This document shows, one piece after another, positions 45,702 to 54,486 of a DNA stretch of 64,000 bases (position 1 is the first letter of the stretch; every line of letters starts with the position of its first letter). The DNA is taken from assembly GCA_964627505.1 (NCBI GenBank), contig CAZVKB010000002.1, positions 7,135 to 71,134 on the forward strand. The letters are read 5' to 3'. Below the pieces are notes generated by a model, which ran no database searches, had not been told where the DNA came from, and saw only the letters and a list, made by a program, of their open reading frames with translations. The translations under genes and the position numbers were made by a program. The DNA comes from JACJWR01 sp964627505. Lineage in GTDB: Bacteria > Actinomycetota > Actinomycetes > S36-B12 > UBA10799.

Positions 45702-46962
45702 GCCCGAGTTCGCTGCACAGCAGCAGAATCGAGGACATCGCCGAATAGCGCGTGAATGGCTCCTGGAGTTCGCGCGAGCCCATCGTCTTGTACCAGGGCC
45801 AGGTGTCGTAGGAGAGATCCCAGTGGTTGGCGTGGAACATGGCCGGGTGGACCGCATGCGCCGTCGGCGGGGTGGCCTCTGCCTGCGTGAGCTGCATGTC
45901 GTTGTAGGGATCCAACTTATGCAACTCCTCCTCGCCGGACCGATTGAAGTAGGCGACTTCGCGGGCAGAGGTGGAACCGGTGAAGTAGATCGTGGGGATC
46001 CCGTAGGACTGCAACGTGGCCGCGTGTTCGGAGTTGAACTCTTCCCGACGCATGGTGGTGAGCGAATACAGCGCGCCTTTGACGTCGTACTCATCCAGTC
46101 TGCGGTCGAGCCGAGTGATGTCTGGAAATGGAAAGAAGCGCTTTGCCAGGCCAGCCAGCTGTTCGGCCAGTTGGTCAGCCAGTTGCGAATTGGGCACTGC
46201 GCTGACCTCGTGGTACATGTCGTTGGCCAGTGGCGAACCGCCATGGGCACCAGCCCAACTCACAACTGCCCGTACCCGGGGCACCAGATCCGGTCGGGCC
46301 ACCAGGAAAGTCGAAATGTCGGGCGCACCCTTGGAGTAGCCCATCAGCACCACATCACCGGGGGGCGTGGGGTGATCCTCCGCAGTCAGCAGTGTGCCTT
46401 CTGGATCAGGAGCATTGCCGATTCCGTTTTCCATGGCGTTGACCAAGTCAGCGACATTGGCTTCCGATGATCGCACCGGATGGGAATCGGCTGACAGGAT
46501 CTTCACGCCGAACCGTTCGACCATCTGCGGGAACACGGTTTGGAATGCCAGAGTCGGCATGTAGCCGGTGATCAGTCCTGGAGCGAACAACAAAGTCGTG
46601 TCGGCGAAGCCGTCGGCATTCGCGCGTGGCATTTCGCGATGGATCTCTTCTGGATCGATGTGGCGAAAGAAGCGCTCGGCCACCCGCTCGCGGTCGTCGC
46701 GCCGGTCCAGGAAACTCATCGGGAAGCGGCGACCTGCATGGGCCAAGGCATCTGGACTGGCCGTGGCTTCGTCCAGAAAGATGTTGCGGTACCGCTGGGC
46801 AATCCACTCAGCAACGACGGGGTCGGCCATAGCAGCCACCCGATCGGCGGTGAGAAAGTCACGGACGCGTGCGATCACTTCGTCGTACGCGCCTTGTGTG
46901 ATCGCTAGTTGAATCGCAAAGGAAGCCTCTGTGGGGTCAATGGCCTGGGCGTCGCTGGTCAT
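45691..46962 (-). CDS. alpha/beta-hydrolase-like protein with GYSKG nucleophile motif
   Basis: A 423-residue protein. DTTLLFAPGLITGYMPTLAFQTVFPQM near residue 120 and VVLMGYSKGAPDISTFLVARPDL near 205 (nucleophile elbow G-Y-S-K-G), then VRAVVSWAGAHGGSPLAND, resemble alpha/beta hydrolases; HANHWDLSY near 390 could hold the catalytic His. No signal peptide or membrane helix is seen. The frame is open upstream, but the ATG at 46962 overlaps the PAP2 stop as ATGA and is the real start. The substrate is unknown; pairing with a PAP2 phosphatase hints at lipid chemistry. Confidence 0.7.
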   Translation of the reverse strand: MTSDAQAIDPTEASFAIQLAITQGAYDEVIARVRDFLTADRVAAMADPVVAEWIAQRYRNIFLDEATASPDALAHAGRRFPMSFLDRRDDRERVAERFFRHIDPEEIHREMPRANADGFADTTLLFAPGLITGYMPTLAFQTVFPQMVERFGVKILSADSHPVRSSEANVADLVNAMENGIGNAPDPEGTLLTAEDHPTPPGDVVLMGYSKGAPDISTFLVARPDLVPRVRAVVSWAGAHGGSPLANDMYHEVSAVPNSQLADQLAEQLAGLAKRFFPFPDITRLDRRLDEYDVKGALYSLTTMRREEFNSEHAATLQSYGIPTIYFTGSTSAREVAYFNRSGEEELHKLDPYNDMQLTQAEATPPTAHAVHPAMFHANHWDLSYDTWPWYKTMGSRELQEPFTRYSAMSSILLLCSELGLMT

Positions 46963-47915
46963 GGGTTCGCTCCTCGCTCTGGAGTCCGGGTTGTGGTGGG
47001 TGCAGTTGGGGTGGCTGGTGCTGTTGGAGTGGCTGGAAGTGCCATCACATGGACGTGCGGCCAGCCGGTGGGCAGCTCCGTGTGCGGAACCAATTGGGGC
47101 CGCTCCACGAGGAACATCACACCCCAATACGTGGCGAAACCGACAAACAAGCCGGCGTAGACATCCATCAGGTAGTGCTGGCGCAACATCACAGTGGCCG
47201 GCCAAATCAACGCCACCCACAGCATGAGGATCCAGGCCGTGCGCGGAATCACCCGACGCAATCGCCACAGACTGATGATCAGAATTGTGCTCCACGTGAC
47301 GTGCCCGGACGGGTAGCCATTGAAGGGGGCATCGTTGCCCCAGACAAGTTCCACCAGGGAGGCAGCAAAGCCACCCTGGGCGACCACATCCTGCGCTTGC
47401 GCGTCGCGCAGCACCTCGGTCTGGAAGAAGAAGTACGCCACGTCGAGAAAAAGTTGGCTGACGATGAGGGCTAAACCCACCGTCAGGAAGCGGCGAAACG
47501 AACTCAACCATAGGTTCAAAGCTGGGATCACAGCCACGACGACGAAGAGACTCAGGTAGGGCAGTGCTAACAGCGGGACGAACGGAAGTTTGGCATCGAG
47601 CCAACTGCGCAACACAAAAGTGTGGGTTTGGGAGCCGGGATCCGGCACACCTGACGGTGCGGCGTCGAAGTTGGAGTCGTACGGCTGCGTGAGGACGGAT
47701 CCGGGCTCGGGTTGTGGGTCGTAGGCCCAAAACGACGGCCATCGCCACTCCGGCGGCGCGAAATTGAAGCGCTCGTAGGACACAAATACTGCTATCACTC
47801 CAAGTGCCACGAGTACGACCCCGACCCACTGGTGACGGCTGATCTGCCACCGCGGAATTGTGCTTACCGGCGTCGAAGATGACTGCGGTTGTCCCGCCGG
47901 CGGGGTGGGTGTCAT
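46959..47915 (-). CDS. PAP2 superfamily membrane phosphatase
   Basis: A 318-residue integral membrane protein with five or six helices. NGYPSGHVTWSTI near residue 205 is the second PAP2 signature, and MLRQHYLMDVYAGLFVG near 250 is the third (catalytic His with downstream Asp). The first motif (KxxxxxxRP) is weak. Such enzymes dephosphorylate lipid phosphates or undecaprenyl diphosphate, or act as inositol-phosphoceramide-synthase-like transferases. ATG at 47915 has GAGGAGT upstream. The C-terminus is Pro/Thr/Ala-rich. It is coupled to the alpha/beta hydrolase gene. Confidence 0.88.
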   Translation of the reverse strand: MTPTPPAGQPQSSSTPVSTIPRWQISRHQWVGVVLVALGVIAVFVSYERFNFAPPEWRWPSFWAYDPQPEPGSVLTQPYDSNFDAAPSGVPDPGSQTHTFVLRSWLDAKLPFVPLLALPYLSLFVVVAVIPALNLWLSSFRRFLTVGLALIVSQLFLDVAYFFFQTEVLRDAQAQDVVAQGGFAASLVELVWGNDAPFNGYPSGHVTWSTILIISLWRLRRVIPRTAWILMLWVALIWPATVMLRQHYLMDVYAGLFVGFATYWGVMFLVERPQLVPHTELPTGWPHVHVMALPATPTAPATPTAPTTTRTPERGANP

Positions 47916-47956
47916 GCGAGACTCCTCACGTGCATGTGAATATTGTTCCACTCTAG

Positions 47957-47972
47957 GGATATCAAAATATCC
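47957..47972. promoter_or_regulatory. inverted repeat in the divergent PAP2 / coiled-coil gene gap
   Basis: GGATAT and ATATCC face each other around a CAAA loop in an AT-rich, 145-base divergent intergenic region. It lies 42 bases upstream of the PAP2 start and 89 bases upstream of the coiled-coil gene. A shared operator is a reasonable reading. Confidence 0.4.
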
Positions 47973-48060
47973 ATGTAGTGGTACACAAGATTTCATAGAA
48001 AACTCTTCGTGCTACTTTTATCGCGTCCCCGAACGTGCGATCACTCAACGGAGGTGTCCT

Positions 48061-48573
48061 ATGGGACTGTCTGACATGGCCCGCGAAACCGCTCAGGAAC
48101 AATTGCAGAAGGCACAGACGGATCTCACGCGTCACACCTCTGAACTAGAGGCAGCGCAGGCCCGGGTGGCCGTGGCCCAAAAAGCCATTGATGACCGGTC
48201 GCAAGCCGCAGCATCGTCTTCCGACGCCACCATCGCGGATTTGCAGGTGCAACTCAGCGACGCCGAAGCCACTCTGGAAGAGGCTCAGGCATCCGCCAAT
48301 TTGGCCGACACGGTGACCAGCCCCGGCCTTATCCATGACGCTACCGCACCCATCCGCCAGTCCGCCGATGCCAAGGTGACGTCGGCACAGGCTGCAGTGG
48401 ATGACATCAAGGCCAAGATTTCCGAGGCGCAGGCAGTCGCGGTCACCCCGGTAGCGGCGACCTCACCCGAACTCACGTCTGCGCAGACAGACGTCACTGT
48501 TGCCGAGGCGAAGATCGCGTCAGCCAAGACCCGGGTTTCACTCGCCCAGAAGGCGCTCGACGCGCTGGGCTAG
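48061..48573 (+). CDS. Ala-rich coiled-coil protein, unknown function
   Basis: A 170-residue soluble protein, almost entirely predicted alpha-helix. Long runs of Ala, Gln, Glu, Asp and Lys with heptad-like spacing (residues 8-90 and 105-170) are broken by a short TSPGLIHDATAPI segment. There is no signal peptide, membrane segment or Cys. The open frame extends to 47860, but GGAGG just upstream of the ATG at 48061 marks the start. I do not recognise a family; a structural or stress-related role is a guess. Confidence 0.65.
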   Translation: MGLSDMARETAQEQLQKAQTDLTRHTSELEAAQARVAVAQKAIDDRSQAAASSSDATIADLQVQLSDAEATLEEAQASANLADTVTSPGLIHDATAPIRQSADAKVTSAQAAVDDIKAKISEAQAVAVTPVAATSPELTSAQTDVTVAEAKIASAKTRVSLAQKALDALG

Positions 48574-48654
48574 TGCTGGCCTTCTACAGCATCAGGTAAT
48601 TCCGCACGTTTGCAGCGTGGGAACCCATGTCCTGAAGCCGGTGCCCGCACCAAA

Positions 48655-49182
48655 TCAGTTGCGGGCGTCTCGCTTCGCCTGTTTCCGCGCGCCATGCGCG
48701 CGTTGCACGGCCCGCTGCTTGGCAGAAATCGGATTGCGCACGGACTGGTCGCGGCCTGGCGCGGCACCCCCCACGTCCGGACTCGTGGTCATGGCAGCGT
48801 CCGCACCCGACGATTTCGGGTGCTTGCGGCCCGCCTTGGCCGCGCGCGCCGCCGCCAATCGCTCCTGCCGCAACTCCGCCGCACTCTGCTCGGCCAGCAC
48901 GGCCAGTCGCGCGCTCACCCGCGACAACGCGATCTCGAATGCCTCGGCCTTCTTGCGGGATCGCTTGTTCTTCGGCCCTGCCTTGCCGCGCCCACCGTGC
49001 TGGTGCACCCCTTTTGCGGCCTTGCGCCGATATTGCCCAACATACTTGTTGCGGGCCCGCCGAATCCGTCGGTGGAGCTCCACCACGTCGTCCTCATTGA
49101 GCAGTTCGAGCGTTGCGGGCTCGGTCTCGGCCACCAACAGCCGCTCGGTGACATTGAGCGTGGACAGCAGGGATGCCTCCAT
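48655..49182 (-). CDS. small basic protein, conserved-looking, unknown function
   Basis: A 175-residue protein. The first 50 residues (MEASLLSTLNVTERLLVAE... ELLNEDDVVELHRRIRRARNKYV) are well-formed helices. The rest is rich in Arg, Lys and Ala with patches such as KNKRSRKKAEAFE, so the net charge is strongly basic and nucleic-acid binding is plausible. ATG at 49182 has GGAG 7 bases upstream. It lies between a convergent coiled-coil gene and a same-strand MFS gene 87 bases upstream. I cannot name the family. Confidence 0.65.
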   Translation of the reverse strand: MEASLLSTLNVTERLLVAETEPATLELLNEDDVVELHRRIRRARNKYVGQYRRKAAKGVHQHGGRGKAGPKNKRSRKKAEAFEIALSRVSARLAVLAEQSAAELRQERLAAARAAKAGRKHPKSSGADAAMTTSPDVGGAAPGRDQSVRNPISAKQRAVQRAHGARKQAKRDARN

Positions 49183-49269
49183 GAAAGAGCTCCGTTCCGC
49201 AAGGTGGTGGGTAGCGTGGCTGGAAGTCTTGAGAATAGCCACACCGATTGCTGTGCGCGGATCCAGGGA

Positions 49270-50481
49270 TCATGCCTCAGACATCAGCTCGCCACTCAGC
49301 TTCCGCCCTCGCTGCGCCACCACCACCAGCGGCACTGCCAGCACAATCAACACGGCGGCAGCAACCGACATCCGCACCCAATCGTCCCCCGCGCCAGCCA
49401 CGGCCGCACCCAAGACCGGGGCGAGAAACCCACCCACCAAGCTCGCTCCGCCGACCACAGCGGCCAGGCGGCCAGCCGGATCGAGGTCCGCCGCGGCGGC
49501 AAACATCAAAGGCGTGAAACAGTAATAGGCCAGATTCACGGCCAGTAATCCGAGAAAGAACACTCCGCCGTTCGGCGCCAGTCCCATCAACAAATTACCG
49601 ACTGCCACGATCAGAATGGCCCCAGGCAGCACCGGCCACCTACCCACCCACCCGCGCGTAACGGCGGCGAACAAGGCTCCTGCCAGTCCAAGGATTTGCG
49701 TGATCCCGAGCGCTTGTACAGTCCGCTCGCTACTCAAACCTGCAACCTGGCCGATCTCCGCAGCAAAGGTCCACATGGCGAAGTTCCCGATGCTCAGTGC
49801 CAGCATCGCGAGTACGAGGAGCGCGGCCGGACCGCGCAACCATGGCTGGACACCTGCAGGCTCGGATTCCACCCCACTGGGAGCCACCGATCGAGCAGCG
49901 GGCTGGAACCGGATCGCAGCCCGCGATCCCGGGGTGCTTAAGGCAACCCCCAACGCCACCACCACGATGCCCGCCGCCGCGGTAAACAGCCCCCAGAACG
50001 GTGATGCCGAGGCCAGCGTGGGCAAACCCGCGAGCAGCGCCGAGCCGATGAGCACCGTCACCACTGTGGCGACACTGAATGCTCGCACTGAGTTGCGAGC
50101 GTGCGACAGGGTGGCATTGCCCGTGGCGGAGGCCACCCCCGCGCCAAGTCCTACCGCGACTTGGGCTCCGATGACAGCCGGCGTCGCCGTGACCACGCTG
50201 GCCACGCTCCAACCCAGCAATGACAAGGTCATGCCCGAAACCCCCAGGAGAAGTCGATTGCTGCGAGCCAACAGCGGCACAATCCCCAGCGCCCCTACCG
50301 CCAGTGATCCCTGCGTGACGCTGACCACGGTGCCGGCCAACGCCGTGCTCAACCCGAGGTCGCTTTTCAGGTAGGACGACAGCAGCGGGGCCAGAAACAC
50401 CGGCAACAAACTCACCACCAGCAGGCTGATGGCCGCCGAAGTCACCTGGACGTCGCTGGGACGCGGTGCGGCATTGCTCAC
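49270..50481 (-). CDS. MFS transporter
   Basis: A 403-residue twelve-helix major-facilitator permease. The first helix reads ISLLVVSLLPVFLAPLLSSYL, the loop between helices 2 and 3 is LLARSNRLLLG, and the two six-helix halves are joined by a hydrophilic stretch near residue 190-205 (FQPAARSVAPSGVESEPAG). Relatives include sugar-efflux and drug-efflux carriers, but substrate specificity is not readable. GTG at 50481 has AAGGAG upstream. It is divergent from the DODA dioxygenase gene. Confidence 0.88.
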   Translation of the reverse strand: MSNAAPRPSDVQVTSAAISLLVVSLLPVFLAPLLSSYLKSDLGLSTALAGTVVSVTQGSLAVGALGIVPLLARSNRLLLGVSGMTLSLLGWSVASVVTATPAVIGAQVAVGLGAGVASATGNATLSHARNSVRAFSVATVVTVLIGSALLAGLPTLASASPFWGLFTAAAGIVVVALGVALSTPGSRAAIRFQPAARSVAPSGVESEPAGVQPWLRGPAALLVLAMLALSIGNFAMWTFAAEIGQVAGLSSERTVQALGITQILGLAGALFAAVTRGWVGRWPVLPGAILIVAVGNLLMGLAPNGGVFFLGLLAVNLAYYCFTPLMFAAAADLDPAGRLAAVVGGASLVGGFLAPVLGAAVAGAGDDWVRMSVAAAVLIVLAVPLVVVAQRGRKLSGELMSEA

Positions 50482-50591
50482 GCCTAAACTCCTTGAGTTG
50501 TGCCCAATCTGGGAATATAGTTCAATCCTCAACCACTTTTGCAGGTGATACGCAGCCTACTCACACGCTATTCCCCGCCCGAGGAGCCATC

Positions 50592-51467
50592 TTGGCCACC
50601 ACACCCAGGTCGACCCCTGGCGCCGCTTTCGACACGTTCCTGCGCGAACTCGCACCTGCTGCCCACCAACGCCGGCCGTGGACTCCGGAGGCAGGCCCGA
50701 TGCCGGCGGTGTTCCTCAGCCACGGCGCACCACCGCTTTTCGACGACGCCGAATGGATGTCCGAATTGTTCACGTGGGCGCAGTCGTGGCCGCAACCCAC
50801 CGGCATCGTCATCATCAGCGCACATTGGGAGGCCGCGCCGCCGGCGCTATCAGCCACCGCTGCACAGACGCCCCTGGTGTATGACTTCGGTGGATTCGCG
50901 CAGCGCTATTACTCGATGACCTACCCCACGCCGGATGCCAGCCAGCTCACGGCTGATGTGCGGGCCGTCATGCCGGATGGCACCTCACTGCATCAGCATT
51001 CCGCACGGGGGCTGGACCATGGGGCTTGGGTGCCGCTGAAGGTGATGTTCCCGGATGCGGATGTACCTGTCGTGCAGTTGAGTCTGCCCAGCGATGCACC
51101 GGCACAACTGCTGACGCTCGGAGCTCGGTTGCGGCCGCTGCGCGAATCAGGCGTGTTAGTGATCGGTTCCGGTTTCGCTACCCACGGGTTGCCGTTCCTG
51201 ACCCGCGAGATGTTCGTGGACAATCGACCGGCACAGTGGTCCCGCGACTTCGACGCCTGGACCGCCTCGGCGCTGGCTGCCGGCGATCTCGACACCTTGG
51301 TCAATTTCCGTACCGCCCCTGGCATGCCCTACGCCCACCCCACAGTGGAGCACTTCACTCCGATGTTCGTTGCCTTGGGCGCGGCCAGCTCGAGCGCCGC
51401 CCCACTCACCACTGCGATTACGGGCTTCGCCATGGGGTTGGCCAAACGCTCCTTCGAGGTGTACTAA
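50592..51467 (+). CDS. DODA-type (class III) extradiol ring-opening dioxygenase
   Basis: A 291-residue LigB-superfamily enzyme of the 4,5-DOPA-dioxygenase type. FLSHGAPPLFDD near residue 40, IISAHWEA near 73, and LDHGAWVPLKVMFPDADVPVVQLSL near 140-165 carry the metal-binding His residues; GSGFATHGLPFLT near 190 has the second-sphere His. It would open catecholic rings using Fe(II) or Zn(II). TTG at 50592 is chosen because GAGGAG lies 5 bases upstream and no ATG or GTG fits; the frame is open further upstream. It lies 29 bases before the RiPP export operon but is not obviously part of it. Confidence 0.88.
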   Translation: MATTPRSTPGAAFDTFLRELAPAAHQRRPWTPEAGPMPAVFLSHGAPPLFDDAEWMSELFTWAQSWPQPTGIVIISAHWEAAPPALSATAAQTPLVYDFGGFAQRYYSMTYPTPDASQLTADVRAVMPDGTSLHQHSARGLDHGAWVPLKVMFPDADVPVVQLSLPSDAPAQLLTLGARLRPLRESGVLVIGSGFATHGLPFLTREMFVDNRPAQWSRDFDAWTASALAAGDLDTLVNFRTAPGMPYAHPTVEHFTPMFVALGAASSSAAPLTTAITGFAMGLAKRSFEVY

Positions 51468-51496
51468 TCCTCTGAGGTACGCCTTAGGATCGATGC

Positions 51497-52303
51497 ATGT
51501 CTGACCCTGAGGTGCCGGGACGCCACAGCTCCGATGTGCTCGATGCTATTTGGGAGAAAGTTGCCGATAAGCCCGAACACTCAGCCAGTGCCCAAGTGCT
51601 GTTTCGCGCCAAAGCCCTCAAGCAGCTCGATGTCGCCGATGAGCTGGACAACCAACTGCCACTAGTCTCCCGGCGCAGTTGGCTGTTGCTGGTTGGGGTC
51701 GCACTGTTAGTCGCGGCGCTGTTCCTCTGGGCATCGTTGACCCCGAGTGTCACGAGCATCGCCGCTGCCGGTCGGATCACTGCCGCTCCCGGGGCAACGC
51801 CGGTCGTCACTCCGGTGGGTGGGGTGATGGCAGCTGAACTCGTCACCGTCGGCACGGTCGTGCAACCAGGACAAACCGTGTCCACGCTGCTCGTGGCGGA
51901 TGGCGAAACACCGATCAAGGCAGTCGGCGGTGGCACCGTGTGGCAGGTGTTGGCCACCACCGGTGAGGCCGTGTCGGCCGGAGCGACCGTGATCACATTG
52001 CTCCCGCCCGGCAGCGAGACCTCGGCTCTGCTGGCTGTCCCCGAGACCCAAGCTTTCGCGATCCGTCCGGGCATGACAGTCGACGTGATCGCCGGCGGCC
52101 AGGTGCGCGGCGAGGTCACCGCCCTCAGCGCCCCCCTCCCAGCTGTGGACGCGGGTCAGCGCACTGGCCTAGCCCTCTCGCCGGCCGAAAACTACGTCCT
52201 TGTGACGGTTGCCATGAACAGCCCATTGCCTGCCGGGACTGCCGCCACCGGCCAAGTGATCTTGTCGAACAGCACAGTGTTTGAGCGGGTGCTCGGCGTA
52301 TGA
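51497..52303 (+). CDS. NHLP-type bacteriocin system HlyD-like secretion protein
   Basis: A 268-residue membrane-fusion protein for the exporter pair downstream. Residues 58-80 form the membrane anchor (SWLLLVGVALLVAALFLWASL). The N-terminal segment VLFRAKALKQLDVADELDNQLPLVSRRSW matches NHLP/NHLM-system secretion proteins. The outer part is beta-rich with lipoyl/biotinyl-like repeats (VGTVVQPGQTVSTL, TGEAVSAGATVITL). Unlike long HlyD proteins it lacks a long coiled coil, which suits a Gram-positive cell without outer membrane. It is the first gene of the operon and overlaps the next by ATGA. Confidence 0.88.
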   Translation: MSDPEVPGRHSSDVLDAIWEKVADKPEHSASAQVLFRAKALKQLDVADELDNQLPLVSRRSWLLLVGVALLVAALFLWASLTPSVTSIAAAGRITAAPGATPVVTPVGGVMAAELVTVGTVVQPGQTVSTLLVADGETPIKAVGGGTVWQVLATTGEAVSAGATVITLLPPGSETSALLAVPETQAFAIRPGMTVDVIAGGQVRGEVTALSAPLPAVDAGQRTGLALSPAENYVLVTVAMNSPLPAGTAATGQVILSNSTVFERVLGV

Positions 52304-54486
52304 CCACTACCGCTGCCGACTCACCCACCACGACAAAGCGCCCGCGCCGACGACGCCGCACGCCGGTGCCCGCTGTGCTCCAGATGGAGGTGACCGAATG
52401 CGGTGCCGCGAGCCTGGGCATGGTGCTGGCGCACTACGGCAAGTTCGTGTCGCTGGAGGACCTGCGAATCACCTGCGGCGTGGCTCGGGATGGGTCCACC
52501 GCCCGCAACATTTACGCAGCTGCGCGTGCCTACGGTCTGGAAGTACGTGCCTATCGGCGGGAACCCGCGAACCTCAAAGACCTCACCTTCCCGCTCATTG
52601 TGCACTGGCGCTTTGCCCACTTCCTGGTCGTGGAGGGCTGGTATCCCGGCGGGTGGTATCTCAACGACCCGGCGATGGGGCCGCGCCGGTGCGACGATCA
52701 GGAGTTTGATGAGTGCTTCACGGGTGTTGTCCTGGAGTTCACTCCCGGTCCCGACTTCCTCCCTGGCGGCTCCCGGCCAGGCGTGCTCGGGCGACTGCTT
52801 CGAGCGGCGGGAAACATCAACCCGATCCTGACCTATGTCGCCATGCTGGCGCTGCTGCTGCTGGTGCCGACGCTGGTGGTCCCGCAAATCGTGCGCTTGT
52901 TCGGCAACCAGTTGGCCGGCGCAGCGGGACTCGCAGCATCGGTCGCCGTCGTTGGATTGCTGATGGCCACCGGTGTGCAAGCGGCGCTGCTGTGGCTGCA
53001 AGGTTCACTCTCGGTCAAGATGGCCACAAAAGTGTCGGTCCGGTTGGGATCGGCCATGGTGTACCGACTCTTGCGATTGCCCGCCGCTTTCCACGCGCAG
53101 CGCGGGGCGGCGGCCCTCACGCAGCGGGCGGTTCTCGCCGATCAGTTGAGCAACGGCGTCTCCGCGTTGGCTGTGACCGCGGCCACAGGCATCCTGACGT
53201 CCGCGGCCGGGGCGGTGGCGCTGGTGATTGTGGATCCCCCCACCGGGGTGCTGGCAATCGTCATCGGGCTCGCTGCCGCGTGGTCGATGAATTGGACGAT
53301 GAAGCGGTCCCGAGACGAAGCCGCCCGGGTGGTGCGGGAAACGGTCGAAGTCGGCGCAGTGATGTCCTCCTCGCTCAACCAGATCGAGTCGATCAAGGCC
53401 GGCGGGAACGAAGACGGGATCATCGCCCGTGGTCTGGCGGCGCAGAATCGGCTCTTGGAAGCCCAACAGCGCATCGGCGTGCGCTCGTTACTGCTCACCC
53501 TGTTGCCCAGTGTTCTCACCGGCACAGGCACAGTGCTGATTGCTGCGCTTGGAGCTTGGCGGGTCTTGCAGAACGCCGTGAGTCCGGGCACGTTTTTGGC
53601 CATCCTCACGTTGTCGGCCGTCGTGATCGCGCCGCTCACGCAGGTAGTCATCGCTTTGGACATGGCCCAGACGCTGCGGGCCACGCTCGATCAAGTTGAC
53701 GATGTGTTGCGCACACCCGAGGACCCCGAGTACACCGATGTACCTTCCGGTGACTTGCCGGCCGTCTTACAGGGCGACTTGCGCCTGGTCAATGTGACGT
53801 TCGGCTACAGCCGCCGGTCGTCACCGGTGATCACCGATCTCAACCTGCACATCGCCCCCGGACATCGCGTCGCGCTGGTGGGTCCAAGTGGCTGCGGCAA
53901 GTCCACTGCCGCAAAACTGGTCACCGGTTTGTACGCGCCGTGGTCCGGCGAAGTGTTGATCGACGGCAAACCCCGCAGCGCCCACGCCCGCGATGTCCTC
54001 ACCGATCAGATTGCGTTGGTCGATCAGGACGTATCTGTCTTCGCAGGCACCTTCCGGGACAATGTCACGCTGTGGGATCCGACCATTCCCGATGAGGACG
54101 TGCGGGCAGCCATCCTGGATGCCCAACTCGGACCCGACGTCGCCCGTCGACCTGGCGGGCTGGACGCAGTGCTCACAGAAGGTGGCGCCGATCTGTCCGG
54201 CGGACAGCGGCAACGACTGGAAATTGCGCGCGCTCTGGTCCGAAATCCGGCGCTGCTTGTGATGGACGAGGCCACCAGCGCACTGGATCCGCTCACCGAG
54301 CAAGCCATCGATGAAGCCGTCCGACGCCGCGGCATCTCCTGCCTGGTCATCGCCCATCGACTCTCGACCATCCGCGACAGCGATGAGATCGTGGTACTGA
54401 GCGAGGGCTCCGTCGTGGAGCGGGGCACTCATGAACAATTGCTCGCCGCAGGCGGCTCCTACGCGGCCCTGGTGGGATCTGCATGA
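52300..54486 (+). CDS. peptidase-containing ABC exporter (NHLP ABC1 type)
   Basis: A 728-residue exporter. Residues 25-145 form a C39 leader peptidase: LQMEVTECGAASLGMVLAHYG with the catalytic Cys near 34, WRFAHFLVVEGW with His near 107, and LNDPAMGP with the third catalytic residue (Asp) near 123. Residues 165-450 form the six-helix transmembrane domain. The ATPase at about 485-728 has GPSGCGKST (526), LSGGQRQR (632) and MDEATSALD (655). It should cut the leader, usually after a Gly-Gly, while exporting the peptide. The start overlaps the HlyD gene and the end overlaps ABC2. Confidence 0.95.
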   Translation: MTTTAADSPTTTKRPRRRRRTPVPAVLQMEVTECGAASLGMVLAHYGKFVSLEDLRITCGVARDGSTARNIYAAARAYGLEVRAYRREPANLKDLTFPLIVHWRFAHFLVVEGWYPGGWYLNDPAMGPRRCDDQEFDECFTGVVLEFTPGPDFLPGGSRPGVLGRLLRAAGNINPILTYVAMLALLLLVPTLVVPQIVRLFGNQLAGAAGLAASVAVVGLLMATGVQAALLWLQGSLSVKMATKVSVRLGSAMVYRLLRLPAAFHAQRGAAALTQRAVLADQLSNGVSALAVTAATGILTSAAGAVALVIVDPPTGVLAIVIGLAAAWSMNWTMKRSRDEAARVVRETVEVGAVMSSSLNQIESIKAGGNEDGIIARGLAAQNRLLEAQQRIGVRSLLLTLLPSVLTGTGTVLIAALGAWRVLQNAVSPGTFLAILTLSAVVIAPLTQVVIALDMAQTLRATLDQVDDVLRTPEDPEYTDVPSGDLPAVLQGDLRLVNVTFGYSRRSSPVITDLNLHIAPGHRVALVGPSGCGKSTAAKLVTGLYAPWSGEVLIDGKPRSAHARDVLTDQIALVDQDVSVFAGTFRDNVTLWDPTIPDEDVRAAILDAQLGPDVARRPGGLDAVLTEGGADLSGGQRQRLEIARALVRNPALLVMDEATSALDPLTEQAIDEAVRRRGISCLVIAHRLSTIRDSDEIVVLSEGSVVERGTHEQLLAAGGSYAALVGSA

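Noticed and set aside
46963..47850. Upstream extension of the alpha/beta-hydrolase frame
   Set aside because: It lies entirely inside the PAP2 gene in another frame; the ATG at 46962 overlapping the PAP2 stop is the natural start.
48061..48573. Coiled-coil protein as the RiPP precursor
   Set aside because: It has no Cys, no Gly-Gly leader end and no heterocyclisable core, and lies 3 kb away across unrelated genes.
48500..49525. 341-codon plus-strand frame (and a second overlapping one) across 48.5-49.5 kb
   Set aside because: They cover the antisense of the small basic protein gene and of the MFS gene end, and show no domain pattern; the minus-strand genes have better starts.
50592..51467. 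DODA dioxygenase as a member of the RiPP operon
   Set aside because: It is only 29 bases upstream, but it has its own weak TTG start and ribosome site, and is not coupled by overlap. A role in peptide tailoring cannot be excluded but is unsupported.
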